DNA of 64,000 nucleotides from Bidens hawaiensis (Eukaryota; Streptophyta; Magnoliopsida; Asterales; Asteraceae). Positions within the stretch are counted from its first letter, which is position 1. Every line of letters begins with the position of its first letter. Position numbers and translations under genes: made by a program. Positions 1 through 11,603 of this stretch are shown piece after piece. The notes under the pieces are model-generated. The model saw only the letters and a list, made by a program, of their open reading frames with translations. It did not search any database and had not been told where the DNA came from. The DNA lies in contig JAIQDT010007623.1 in NCBI GenBank assembly GCA_021521415.1, positions 24,443 to 88,442 of the forward strand, read 5' to 3'.

Positions 1-332
1 TTACCTTATAAAACCCAAAATCGAACGGATACTTGTTGGACAAGGCAACAATAGTTGAAACCGCATCATCGATATTATCGGCCTTAATTTGAGACACAAT
101 CTTACACCGAATTGCATCTTCGTCACCAGGAGCAACTGACAGAACTGTAAAATAACATTTTATAAGTTACAAATTGAATAATGATAATAAATCTTTAATT
201 AATTAATTGACCTTGATCTGCAACTTTGACGGCTTGTTCGTAATCTGATCTCTGTATGTGACGATTAAGAGTTGTGAAGAGATCTTCGATGGCGATTGCA
301 GGCGCCGGTTTCGGTTTCGACTTCGGAGCCAT
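1..332 (-). CDS. SRP72: Signal recognition particle subunit SRP72, 5' end (partial)
   Basis: First two coding exons, at 212-332 and 5-144; the gene runs off the left edge. The start at 332 gives a Lys/Pro-rich N-terminus (MAPKSKPKPAPA) followed by EDLFTTLNRHIQRSDYEQAV. Exon 2 gives APGDEDAIRCKIVSQ and FDFGFYK, the N-terminal TPR-like helices typical of plant SRP72. Exon 1 ends CAAG|GT and exon 2 opens after TGTAAAATAACATT read in reverse, that is after a CAG acceptor; the join is in frame. Exon 2 ends AAG|GTAA at base 5. SRP72 pairs with SRP68 in the cytosolic particle that targets nascent secretory proteins to the ER. Identification is from sequence recall, with no alignment run. Confidence 0.88.
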
Positions 333-400
333 TTGTTTTGTGGTTCAGTGAGTTGGTGGTCCGGAAGACAAGTCGGATATTCTGGGATTTCGGGAAATCT

Positions 401-418
401 TTGGGCCTAAAAGCCCAA
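401..418. promoter_or_regulatory. Site II-like palindromic TGGGCC/GCCCA pair upstream of SRP72
   Basis: TTGGGCC at 401-407 and GCCCAA at 413-418 form an inverted pair about 70-85 bp upstream of the SRP72 ATG. TGGGCY (site II) elements bind TCP factors and are common in promoters of plant translation and housekeeping genes. Fits the gene, but no binding can be shown from sequence. Confidence 0.5.
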
Positions 419-539
419 AAGGTTTACTTTACTAAGTTCATTGGAGAAAGAAAGGACTTAAGTGTTGTGTTCACAATATATGTTTATTTATCCAAAGGTT
501 GGGTGAGCAAGATTCGTGTTGGTCTGGTTTCTTGCATTT

Positions 540-893
540 GCTCAACCATAATCCAATTCGGTTCGGGTTTCAAGTCAAATCAGGTCGGTCAAAGGCAGGT
601 CAAAATCGGTTTGGCCCAAACCAGTACAGGTTATAAACCGGTTTGGTACAAAATATTCCAACCCATACAAATCGGTGTGGGTACAGAGACCGACGGTTTA
701 ATCGGTTTATACCCAGGTTTTTGTGTTATCAGGTTGGGTTACAACCCATTTTGGGCCATGAGAGGGTGGATCGGTATCCAAATTGCCGAGTAGGGTCAGG
801 TTGTAATTGGTTTGGAACAAATCAATTTTTTTGTGATTTTGAGTCGGTTAGAAACCTGTTTATCAAGCCCAAACTGGTTTTCCCCCACCTCTA
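540..893. repeat. CGGTTTGG-rich dispersed repeat, probably a truncated hAT-like MITE
   Basis: A run of degenerate CGGTTTGG / AAACCGGT words ends in CCCACCTCTA at 883-893. The better preserved element at 50936-51180 has the same composition and the same terminal CACCTCTA. No matching left terminus is seen here, so this is read as a 5'-truncated copy. A 165-codon frame through it (296-793) also overlaps SRP72 antisense and is not believed. Confidence 0.35.
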
Positions 894-1559
894 GTTGTGT
901 TCGCGAGTTCATTTAATTAAAGAAAAGAAATGAAAAGAATCATTTTCCTTTCTCTTCCCTTTCCTTTCTCTCTTTTTTTCTTTTAAATTCCTTCCAAATT
1001 GGAAGGAAATGTATCTATCACATTTTACTCTTTAAAACAAACTACATTCCTTTTCTTCTTTTAAATGAATATCTAGAACACATCAAAATTATCTCTCTCC
1101 ATTAAAAACTTAGGAACACATATTATCTCCATTCCTTTCCTTTCTCCCCATAAGTGAAACTCACGAATACAATGCTAATGTATATAAAGAGTAAAGGCAT
1201 AAAGTTACGAGCAAAGAATGGCTAGTCGTATGTACCTCATTTTTTGAAACTATGTGAAAATTCATTTAAGTTTTTCCTAACAAGCTTTTCTTTAAGTCTT
1301 GACACGTTTAAACTCCCATGGCAATTAGTTTACCAGAATACTAATTATAAGATTTTATAGCTATTCAAATTGGCTCGCTACTTTGTCCCTCTTCAGAGTT
1401 CTGAGTTTTCAAACTAGCAAATGTGCACACTCTTAAAGTTTTTGTAACAAAATACCGTCTTAACAAAACTCCAAATCAAGGATAACAACTTCCATAGAAG
1501 GAGGTATAAGTGGAAGCCTATCGGTTAATAATTGAAAAAAAAAACATAAAGAATATAGA
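894..1559. other. Intergenic, no gene seen
   Basis: AT-rich sequence with a purine/pyrimidine-asymmetric stretch (about 920-1150, many CTTTCC and AAAGGAA words). No exon-like frame, RNA gene or terminal repeat recognised. Confidence 0.5.
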
Positions 1560-1729
1560 AAAGATAGATTGGAGAACGATATGGGGATTTTTGTATTGTT
1601 TCAGGAGTTCAACACACCAATTGCTTGTTATTGCATGCAATGCTATCAATCAAGTCACAAGTTAATTTTTATTATTGTTTTGTTATGTGTAATTGTATTT
1701 AGTTCATACTTTATAAATTTAAAGCTTAG
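1560..1729. repeat. Diverged fragment of the 5-kb tandem unit
   Basis: Resembles 5790-5940 of unit 1: both carry TTTTGTATTGTTTCA, a TTGCTTGTTATTGCAT-like stretch (in 10800 as well) and GTGTAATTGTATTTAG in the same order. It stops where the LTR begins at 1730. It suggests the array once reached further left and was broken by retroelement insertion. Confidence 0.5.
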
Positions 1730-1805
1730 TGTCACACACCACCAAATTACACAACATTTTTCGCGTCATCCGGATCATTCGGAACCCTAAATAAGCATTA
1801 GGGCT

Positions 1806-2735
1806 GTCCGGAACAATCCAGAACAAACTAGAGCAGCCCGAAAGACTCTAGAACAATTTAGAACAGCCCGACCCTCTTTGGAACTATCTGGAACAACCCG
1901 GTACACTCCGGAACTATCCAAAATAGCTCGCCTCTCTCTGGAACTATCCAGAATAGCCCGACACTCTCTGGAACTATCCGGACCTAGGGATGAGCATTTT
2001 GTCCCAAATACCCGTACTCGTACCCGTATCGATTTAGCTTATTCGATACTGGTATTGGTACTCATTTTTGTTGAATTTTGGTACAGGTACAATCGGGTAC
2101 ATGTACGGGTACATGTACGGGTACATTTGGTATTTTGTACCTGTTTGGAGTATATAAAGGTTTAATTGGGATTCTACATATTTAATATAGAAAATAAATC
2201 TCCAACCATGTTATTATTGAACAAGTACCGAACGTTTCTTCAAAACTAAATAATATAACATCCAAGACTCGAACCAACAAATAAATAACTTAAAGTCGGC
2301 GACCGAATTAGGGTTCTTCAATACTATCTTATCATTAAATCGACGGCCAATATGGTACATGTACTAATTTGGTACCCGTCACGTACCTGTGAAAGTACCG
2401 ATACTCGGACTAATTAAGGTTGTTTGTTACTCATACCGGTACCGGTTTCAAGATCGTCGAAGATTTGGAAATAAAAAGCAAAGTGGTACAAAAACGATAA
2501 CTGTACCGAAATACCTATACCGATACCCGTATACATACCATACCGAAAAATTTGGTAGGAGTATTGGTACGTGTTTTTATTGATTATTGGTACGAGTACA
2601 ATCGGGTACAGGTACAGATACATGTACTGTCCCATGCCCATCCCTATCTGGAACAACCCGACACTCTCTGGAACAACTCAGATCCGTGTGGAACAGCCCG
2701 GTACCCTCTAGAGCTCTCCGGAACAACCTAGTACA
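1806..2735. repeat. ~30-bp tandem repeat in the LTR, split by a MITE
   Basis: Imperfect units of about 30 bp (GGAACTATCCAGAATAGCCC type) run from about 1806 to 1984 and resume at 2647-2735. The gap is exactly the hAT-like element 1985-2646. Units differ by several bases, so the array is old. Confidence 0.7.
1985..2646. mobile_element. hAT-type MITE inserted in the LTR repeat array
   Basis: 662 bp. Termini are TAGGGATGAGCA on the left and the complement of TAGGGATGGGCA on the right. The flanking 8-mers TCCGGACC and TCTGGAAC agree at 6 of 8 positions, as for an aged 8-bp target duplication. TAGGGATG termini and 8-bp duplications are typical of Ac/hAT elements. The interior is made of GGTAC-rich words (CCCGTAC, GGTACATGTAC) and has no transposase frame. 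Confidence 0.75.
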
Positions 2736-3139
2736 TACTACATCAACCCGAAAGAACCAAGACAGTTTTTAGTCCAACGAAGAAGCTTCAAGATGCAGAA
2801 AATCTCTAGAAATCAAACCTAGATCTTTTGTATGGAATAATTTAGTAGTATAAATAGGTGATATGGGGTTTCATTTGAGATCACCCAAGAATTACTTGTA
2901 ACAATCAAAGCCTTGTACTCTTATATTCCTAACAATATAAACCATCTTTCTTGTATACTTGTTTCAAGTACTACAAGAATCATTCTCTTGTTGAACTACA
3001 AGAACCAACTCTCGTGGTTACACGAACCGACACTTCTTTCTAAGACTTCCGTTTCTAACACTATAAACCCGACCACCAAGGCTTACTTAGACCAAGTTCT
3101 AAGGCCGCACGCGAGTCAAAAAGATAACTTCGTGACATT

Positions 3140-3151
3140 TGGTATCAGAGC
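3140..3151 (+). other. Primer binding site (tRNA-iMet)
   Basis: TGGTATCAGAGC two bases after the LTR end at 3137. Complementary to the 3' end of initiator methionine tRNA, which primes minus-strand synthesis in most plant LTR retrotransposons. Confidence 0.8.
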
Positions 3152-3571
3152 ACGTCGATTCATTGGGATGACATCTGAATCAAAACCTGAAGGCATTGTC
3201 CTCGTTACTTGAGAAGAGACCAAGAAGGGTAAAAAATCTGCAAAGGAAATCATAGCGAGCATGGAGAATCTTATCGAAGATGTCAAGACGTCAATAGTCG
3301 AGTACAAAACCATGTTGACGCTCTCTGGGTAGAATTCGACATCTTTAAAGAGCATGTCAACGAATCGCTACAAAAAATTGAACATTTGAGTGGCGAGATT
3401 GCAGAACTAGATGACAACTACATAGCCACTCTTTATATCATGTGAAATGATATGAAAGAGATGCTTTTGCATGAGCTGGGTTAACTAAAAACTAACACGA
3501 CAAGCATAGAAAAAGAACTCATAAGCTGCCATGACAATTACAAGATTCTACAAGGAGAAGTTAGTGTTCTT

Positions 3572-3952
3572 ATGATGGCTATAGCGAATGGAGGTGCCAG
3601 TACAAGCAATACCACTTCCTCGAAGGTTAAAGTTCCCCAACCAACACAGTTTGTTGGAAAACGAGAGGCGCGAGTCGTGAACGACTTCCTTTGGGAGATC
3701 GAACAATACTTCAAGGGCGTAGACATTAATGAAGATGCTAAAAAGATCACTACAACACCACTATACTTAAAGGACACCGTTGCGCTATGGTGGAGATGCA
3801 AGAGTAAGGAAATTGAGCAAGGTGCGTGCAACATCGCCACTTGGGCAGACTTCGTAAAAGAAATCAAACATCAGTTTTATTTGAAAAATTCCGTATACAA
3901 AGCAAGGATTTGTCTTCGTAATCTTATGCCCAAGGGAACAATCAAAGATTAA
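3572..3952 (+). pseudogene. gag remnant, truncated
   Basis: An open stretch of 126 codons holds a retrotransposon gag (capsid) segment: FVGKREARVVNDFLWEIEQY, then ALWWRCK, WADFVKEIKHQFY and ARICLRNL. This is the usual order of the plant Ty3/gypsy gag domain. Upstream frame (3170-3570) encodes gag-leader-like residues but is interrupted by stops, and the C-terminus with zinc knuckle is absent because the element is cut off near 4020. Not functional. Confidence 0.75.
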
Positions 3953-4029
3953 ATCAATGAATTCACTACCCTTATTGTCATTCAAATATTTCAAAGATTA
4001 ATCTTATGCCTAAGTCCGAGGACTGTTAT

Positions 4030-4925
4030 TGTCATTCCGTCAAACTTCTAATTCGTTACTGGCTCATAACGAATTGGCTTATCTTAGCGAACTGGTTCCT
4101 ATAACGAATTGGACCCTTTAACGAACTGGACTCCTTAACAAATCAGTCCATATAGCGAACCGGTCCAAGTAGCGAATTGGACCTTCTAATTCGTTATTTC
4201 TTTTAACGAACTAACTGTCACGAATCAAGGGTAATTTGTTACCCTTTCCCTTAACGAATCAGACACGAACAAGAGCTAGTTCGTTATGCCCCCTTATACG
4301 AATCAACTAACGAATCACCTTTTGATTCGTTAGGTTTCCATAGCGAACTAGGGTTAGGTCAGGGAATGTCAGAACATTCCCTGACATTCTTACCTCGTAT
4401 TCCCCTTTTTCTGGCGCCGTCGCCGGAAAACCGCGGATTCGCCGAAAAAACGAGTTTTAACTCGTTTTTCACCGTTTTTCGTCTCGTTCGATCCAGATCT
4501 GAGCTAGGGTGATCCCTAAGCTCAGTTTATACCCGATTCCATCCGGATCTCACGACTTAAACGGTTTAACGGTGTTGGCTCGTCGTTTCGTGACCATAAC
4601 TAACGGATTTAAGCTCATACAACAAAATACTATCATACCTTGGGTCGGGATCGGTTTTCTCTTTTATATTTCGGCTAGAGAGAGGATTAGAGAGAGAGAG
4701 AAAGCTTAAGTGTGTGTTTTTGTGGTGTATGGAGTATGTGTAAAATGAATTAAATGGGTGATTAATGGTTTATATAATTATTGATCATGGGCTTAAGCCC
4801 ATGGTCTTTCCTTCTTTCTTTCATAACCCAAATCCATAACCCGTATCCATTTACCCAACACTAGCCTGACTCATAATAACTTGTATTTCGTTTATTAACC
4901 GAAATCAGAAAATGGGGTGTTACAA
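4030..4925 (-). mobile_element. LTR fragment of a second gypsy family, minus orientation
   Basis: Homologous to the solo LTR of 18017-32735 and in the same orientation: shared AACGAATTGG-type words, GATCCAGATCTGAGCTAGGG, GGGCTTAAGCCCATGG, and the LTR 5' edge (TGTAACACCCC on the minus strand) at 4925. The LTR 3' part is missing on the left. It preserves the unoccupied GCTAG site (4503-4507) into which the large element at 19837 inserted in the other copy. Confidence 0.7.
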
Positions 4926-5970
4926 CTATTTGACACGTAAAAGATGTGAAAGACAAGCATAATAAAAATCAAATGCAATTCATTTGCTTATTTGCTCCCA
5001 TTGGACATGTACTATATATTATTCCCATAGATCATTGTCATCTTTAGGAGAAAAACTATGGTCCATCATTCACTAGTGGAGATAACACGGGTTGATGACA
5101 CTACACACTACCTTGCTGATATGATTGTTGTATACTTGTGCATGGTTTTGATTAATGAAAGTTCGTTTCGCTAGTAAAAAAATAAATCGAGATGTTATTC
5201 CATCAAAGACTTTTTATGAATGAGGTAATGTCAAGCATATTAACTCGTACAAACAAAATCTACAAATTAAACCCTTTACTTGAAAACCTTATTAGCATTT
5301 TAATCCTATAAAACAACTAAAATGAACACATGATTGACTTATGTGATTTAATACCAAAGTACCGTTGACTGTACATACGATCAAACTTAGTTGATTAGCA
5401 TTTCATCTGTCAACCCTTCAAATTTATACATGGAAAACCCTGAAACACGGGGAAAGATATTTAACTAATTATTTATAAATACTACGTACCTGTCTCGTTT
5501 CATTCACCAGTACCTTGAATCATTATACCCAAAATTTGGCATGAAAAAACAAACTTTAACTTTAGTGTACCGATTGACTAAAGAGGTCAAACTTCATATT
5601 TTCAAACAGAAATGCTAGGAATAACAAGTTTTTATCTTTTACATGTTGTAACTTTCTTTTTAAAGGTACTCATGATTATATATGTTGGTGTGACCCTTGA
5701 GGTATTTCCATTCCATGTGCATAAACCACTAAAGTCAGGTGATTAAAATTTAGGGCCATGAGTGTCACATGTTATGTTAACTCAATATTTGTCTCGATGT
5801 TTATATTTTGTATTGTTTCATGAGTTCAATACATATTGCTTTTTATTTCATAGCTACTATCGATTAAGTAAAGTATTTATTCTTGTTTCTTTATGTGTAA
5901 TTGTATTTAGTTCATACCTTATGCATTTTAATGCTTAGGTAGCTAGAACACACAATAACGACATCTTCAC

Positions 5971-6315
5971 TAGGACTGTTCAAAGGGTAAGACCCGACTC
6001 TTTTACCTAATACTCTACCCGGACCCTTTACTCTTTCAGAAAGAAATGTGGACCCGAGACCCTACCCTCTAAACAATAAAAGGGTCGGGTATAAATAAGG
6101 GTTTCAAAAGTCCAACCCTTCAGCCTTTCAGATAATAATCACATCTTCTTTTTTGCATTTATTAGTTGCATATCTTATATATGACTTTAATATTTGAATC
6201 CTAGAACAATTATACTTTCATTTAATAACATAGTAAAGTCTAACTTCGAAAGTTTATCAACCATTTGAATTGATGCAAACAATATTCACATTCACAAATT
6301 ACATGTAGAGAACAA
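5971..6315. mobile_element. hAT MITE in copy 1, right end deleted
   Basis: Left terminus TAGGACTGTTCAAAGGGTA after ATCTTCAC (5963-5970). The sequence jumps at about 6315 to the region that lies beyond the element in copies 2 and 3, so right terminus and right duplication are gone. Confidence 0.7.
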
Positions 6316-9300
6316 TTCGGTGAACCTTTTCATATCTTAAGTTGTGATAGACTTGAGATAGCTTGGGGTACTTGATTGGTGTGTAAGAGAACTTTTTCAT
6401 ATCTTGAGTTCTAAAGAAAAAATAACATTATCTTTATGTCATATTGTTTACCTCAATTTTAAAAGACATTCGATTGAGAGGTGGAGCACGAACAACAAAT
6501 CAAATAAAATTTCAAAGCATTCGACAAAATAATTACATTTGCAAAGTCACATCTACCTTTTAAATATTCGACTATATGTGAAATCAAGATCGACATGGAA
6601 TAAATATAACATGCATGGCATATAACATGAACGAGTATATACTTTTAATTTGATGCATACGTATGGAAATCAAGTACCAATAAATCTCTCTTGTCAGTTC
6701 ACAAGGATAAGTATTCTCTAATGATGATTACCAGCCCCCGCTCTATTTAATTCATTCATAACGGAACCATAAATAAATTCATTTGTCGTTTTTATTGGAT
6801 TTAATATAAATTAAAGTGTAAATCATGTCATTCATCTCGTGGTATGGTAAAACTTTAGCTTTCGGTTATAGGTATGAGGAATTACAGCTATACATATTCC
6901 TTGCTGTAGTACTCTCCTTATTTTACATGTATATGTTTTTGTCTCTTGCATGGTCGATGTTAATTTCTTTTTGCTAAATTCATAATAATGTGGTTTACAT
7001 AAAAAGGATGTTAGAAATCTCTTTATAGATTTATTAGATATAAGAAATCATATAAATATTAAGATGACTGAAGACATATTACTTTAGGGAGGCCCAAATG
7101 ATGGTTAAAGCAAATGGAATATGCCTCAATCATATCTCAAGTTAGGAGACTAAAAGATGGAAGTCGAAAGATTCTATTATGGATGGTTATTATCATCATC
7201 GAATGTGTCCTACACTTTTGTTACTACACCCAAATAAATTTAGTGAGAATGAATTTCATTATTATAGCTTATACTAAAAATATTATTACTTCAGATGTAG
7301 GTTATTTTTGAAGATTTGAACCGAATTACTAGATAAATGTGTAGATGGAGCGCATTTTCCCTCTAGACCCCTCATAATAAGTCGAAACTCCTTTAAATAA
7401 CATAAAGGAAAACTAAAGTTGGGTATAATTTACTCGACAATTTGGTTGATTTGAAAGTATAGAAACTCCTAACTTTTCAGGAGGGAGTTACAATATTCTT
7501 AATAATTGATGATGATATCATGCGCTTCTCTCTTTTCACTTGGTAACAGATAGGTTTGCTTAATATAATTTCCCGTTATCAAAATGGTGTGGTTCTCTTA
7601 CTTATATAGTCAGGTGCCCGCGCGATGCAGCGGTGTACGCGACCAATGTTAGTACACTCGTAACCTCGGTACGTGCGTAACCCGACGATGGTATGTGTTT
7701 AACGTGACATCAGGTGTGTAACCATTGTTAATAAGCGCATCACACAATGCCTAAATGTGAGCAGCCCGATATGTATATGATAACGAATGCCTAAGCGTGC
7801 ATTACCGGTGACAAAAATCAAGAAACAAAGATGAAATGTAGAGTAATTTCAAATAAACCGCTTTTTAACACAACCCGTTTTGACGCAATACTCGTTCCGA
7901 CAAAGTTTTAACCTAAAGCTCGTTTTTACCTGAACCCATCCCAACCCGAACCAAATTAACAATCAGCCGAACCCGCCCGAATCATTGTTGGTACAAACTG
8001 GTAATCACGTAATATGTTATAAACTATAGCAATATCATACTCAAATTAAAGAGAATAAAATGCTCTTTTTTATGGTGAAATTGTTTTAAAAAAATATTAA
8101 TGTGTGAAAAAATTATGACCGTTTAAAAGTCGTGAGATAGTTTGTTTAGAATAATGGGAAATTATGTAACTATTTTTCAAATTAGCAAAAGTTAACCAAA
8201 GTTAAATGGTAAAACTATAACTATTTTAAATAAAACTAAAAGAACCGTGTGATTAAGAGTTACAAAGATTATTTTTCCTTCTTTAAGATAGTACCATATG
8301 CTTTTTGGGTTGTAAAACTCTTAAAAATTTGCTCTTAATTTTGTCAATTGGATTATCTTTATATATAGTATAGATTTATAGACTTTTTTTTTTGTAATGT
8401 CTTGCTAATATTTTAAAGTTCTTGCCGCCATTTTAAATATATATACTTAAATGACAAACTTGTAAATTTTAGTATTTCACATATTTCATCTATTTATTGA
8501 GTTTTCTTTATAATAGGGTGGGTGAAAAACTATTTACTAAAATTGGTGAAATAAAAATATTTATCAAAGGACAAATACCATAAAAACAACATATCTTTGG
8601 TTTATTTAAGGCGAAAATCTCTCAATAGTTTTTTGCACATTAAAATCTCTACACATGTCAAATTTAAACAAAAAATGTAACATAAATTATATAATATGTT
8701 TTTCATTTTTGTTTTAAAAGTGTTCACCTCATTTTGCTATATACTTTAGTTTATGATTTGTTTTAAAATACACAAATTTGTATATTTTTGTAACTTTTAA
8801 AAAATACTAAGTTGTGCCTTAAAAGACCGGCGGCGTTTTAAATATACACAAAATATTGAGCAAAATTTAAAATCATTGAACGCATTCGAATTTAGAATGT
8901 TTTTATTTAAGAAACAGTGTTCAACAGTCAATACCACGAAAAAGATTATGAAAATATTGTCTACAAAGCATCCAAATAAGTAATTATTTAGCTAGTAGCT
9001 GAAGTTTATTTCAAAATTCACAAATAAACGTAGTTTAAAAATGTTCATGAGTTTGATACAATAAAAATTAGATTACAGAATAGTTTTTATGAAAATTAGG
9101 AAGCTATTTATTTGTTTTATTTAATATTATCACTGAGAATTCCTGAATTCTGAATAAGTGATCTATATATTTATGTTATATTTTTTGTTTAAATTTGACA
9201 TGTGTAAGAATTTTGACGTGTAAAAAATATTTAGAGACTTTTGCAAGAAAAAAAATTATATTGTTTTTTTTTTGGTATTTACCCAGAAAAGAGCAAATCC

Positions 9301-9385
9301 TCGTGTATTTTAATACACGTGTCTGGTTTTGATTGCTCAAACAAAACTTGTCGCCGCTTACGGATTTGCTTCGAAGTGTGTCTAA

Positions 9386-9698
9386 GAGCATTCCCAACCC
9401 ATTCCCCATAATTATGTGAGGGGAATTGGTAAATTATAGGGTGGAGTTTTAAATTGTTGTGAGTGTAAATTATAGGATGAAGAGAGAAATGTAGTGATTT
9501 TTTGTAAATTTGGGGAAACAAAGTTTGTCCATATTTATTTTTTAATATTTGTTGAATTGGTTGTGGGTAGAGGAGAGAGAAAACTGTAATGATAAAAGTA
9601 TAGAAAGTATGATTTAATTAAACAAGAAAAAGAAATGTAGTGTTTTGTAATGTAATTATATGGATAGGGTATGGATGTGGGACTGGCTGTGAATGCTC
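9386..9698. mobile_element. Tourist-type (PIF/Harbinger) MITE, copy 1
   Basis: 313 bp. Termini GAGCATTCCCAACCC and the complement of GAGCATTCACAGCC are flanked by TAA at 9383-9385 and 9699-9701. A 3-bp TAA/TTA duplication with GAGCATTC/GGGCATTC ends is the hallmark of Tourist-like elements. No coding capacity. Confidence 0.85.
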
Positions 9699-10942
9699 TA
9701 AGCCGACAAATATGACATGAACTTTTTGGGAATATTAAATAATAGGGTTATATGGAGAATCTCTCTCCTCACATGGTTTAATTTGAGAATTTTTCCTTTG
9801 TTTTTTCTATTCAATTCGAAATGGCAATCGAAGAATGACTAGAGTTAAGATATGCAAATATCGGTTAAAGGTTTTTGGAATATAGATTATTAACCGTAAC
9901 TAGTTATTGGTTAAACGGTCAAAACCGGTTGTTGTGAATAATCGTTACAGTTCCTAGCTAATTCATTTGCTGATTTGCTCCCATTGGACATGTACTATAT
10001 ATTATTCCCATAGATCATTGTCATCTTTAGGAGAAAAACTATGGTCCATCATTCACTAGTGGAGATAACACGGGTTGATGACACTACACACTACCTTGCT
10101 GAGATTTTTGTATACACATGGTTTTGATTAATGAAAGTTCGTTTCGCTAGTAAAAAATAAATCGAGATGTTATGCCATCAAAGACTTTTTATGAAAGAGG
10201 TAATGTCAAGCATATTAACTCGTACACACAAATTCTACAAATTAAACCCTTTACTTGAAAACCTTATTAGCATTTTAATCCTATAAAACAACTAAAATGA
10301 ACACATGATCGATCTTATGTGATTTAATACCAAAGTACCGTTGACTATACATACGATCAAACTTAGTTTATTAGCATTTCATCTGTCAACCCTTCAAAAT
10401 TTATACATGGAAACCCCTGAAACACGGGGAGAGATATTTAACTAATTATTTATAAATACTACGTACCCATCTCATTTCATTCACCAGTACCTTGAATCAT
10501 TATACCCGAAATTTGGTATGTAAAACAAACTTTAACTTTAGTGTCCCGATTGACTAAAGAGGTCAAACTTCATATTTTCAAAAAGAAATGCTAGGAATAA
10601 CAAGTTTTTACTTTTACGTGTTGTAACTTTCTTTTTAAAGGTACGTATGACTATATATGTTGGTGTGACCCTTGAGGTATTTCCATGTACATGAACCACT
10701 AAAGTCAGCTGATTAAAATTTAGGGGCACTTGAGTGTCACATGTAATGTTAACTCAATATTTGTCTCGATGTTTATATTTTGTATTGTTTCATGAGCTCA
10801 ATACATATTGCTTGTTATTGCATAGCTACTATCGATTAAGTAAAGTATTTATTCTTGTTTCTTTATGTGTAATTGTATTTAGTTCATACCTTATGCATTT
10901 TAATGCTTAGGTAGCTAGAACACACAATAACCACATCTTCAC

Positions 10943-11603
10943 TAGGAATGTTCAAAGGGTAAGACCCGACTCTTTTACCTAATACTCTACGCGGACCCTT
11001 TACCCTTTTAGAAAAAATGTGGACTCGAGACCCTACCCTCTAAACAATAAAAGGGTCGGGTATAAATAAGAGTTTCAATAGTCCAACCCTTTACCCTTTA
11101 AGATAATAATCACATTTTCCTTTTTGCATGTATTAGTTGCATATCTCATAAATGAATTTAATATTTGAATCCTAAAACAATTATACTTTCATTTAATAAC
11201 ATAGTAAAGTCTAACTTCGAAAGTTTATCAACCATTTGAATTGATGCAAACAATATTCACATTCACAAATTACATGTAGAGAAAAATTCGGTGATTTCCA
11301 TATATATGTTTCCATTCAGTAGTATGACCCTTAAATTTTATTTTTCTTAGTAGTTGGGAAATTTATGATGAATCATATATGAAATACAAACCTCTCATAA
11401 ATTTCATATTAATCGTGAATTTGATGTATATCTATTTAGTAAACGGGTCAAGGGTTTGAAAAAGGGTCGAACCCTTGAAACCCTTTGAGGTGAAATTTAA
11501 ATATCCTTTACCTGACCCATATTATTTATCCGGGTCTAATTAAGGGTTTTAAGAGTCGGGTAACCGGGTTTCAAGGGTCCGACCCTTATCTTGCTCAACC
11601 TTA
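10943..11603. mobile_element. hAT MITE with perfect 8-bp TSD, copy 2
   Basis: 661 bp between ATCTTCAC (10935-10942) and ATCTTCAC (11604-11611). Left terminus TAGGAATGTTCAA; right terminus read in reverse starts TAAGGTTGAGCAAG. The interior is full of GGGTC/GACCC words (AAGGGTCGGGTATAAATA). Non-coding. Confidence 0.88.

Larger units (their letters stand above)
1730..4020 (+). mobile_element. Truncated Ty3/gypsy-type LTR retrotransposon (5' LTR, PBS, gag remnant)
   Basis: A 5' LTR (1730-3137) is bounded by TGTCAC and GTGACA, a 6-bp terminal inverted repeat. Two bases later comes a primer binding site TGGTATCAGAGC (3140-3151) complementary to initiator tRNA-Met. A gag remnant follows. Sequence is lost after about 4020, where a fragment of an unrelated LTR begins, so pol and the 3' LTR are missing. 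Superfamily is inferred from the gag domain. Confidence 0.7.
4976..9958. repeat. Tandem 5-kb unit, copy 1
   Basis: Starts AATTCATTTGCTTATTTGCTCC and matches 9959 onward and 36230 onward over its length. It is 4983 bp; copy 2 without its Helitron is about 5503 bp. The difference is mostly one deletion of about 520 bp near 6315 that removes the right part of a hAT MITE. No conserved protein, RNA gene or transposase was recognised. A small 65-codon frame at 7114-7311 is shared with copy 2 (12592-12789) but has low-complexity composition. The second half (from about 7336) begins TGTAGATGGAGCGCATTTTC. Confidence 0.8.

Noticed and set aside
296..793. 165-codon plus-strand frame
   Set aside because: It overlaps SRP72 exon 1 antisense and runs into a degenerate CGGTTTGG repeat; no domain and no intron support.
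7114..7311. 65-codon frame repeated at 12592-12789
   Set aside because: Conserved only because the 5-kb unit is duplicated; copy 3 (about 38860) lacks the start codon and composition is Ile/Tyr-rich as in AT-rich noncoding DNA.
7612..7800. GC-rich patch with GCCCGCGCGATGCAGCGG as another Helitron end
   Set aside because: Arms do not pair well, no clear CTRR at the right distance and no empty site for comparison.
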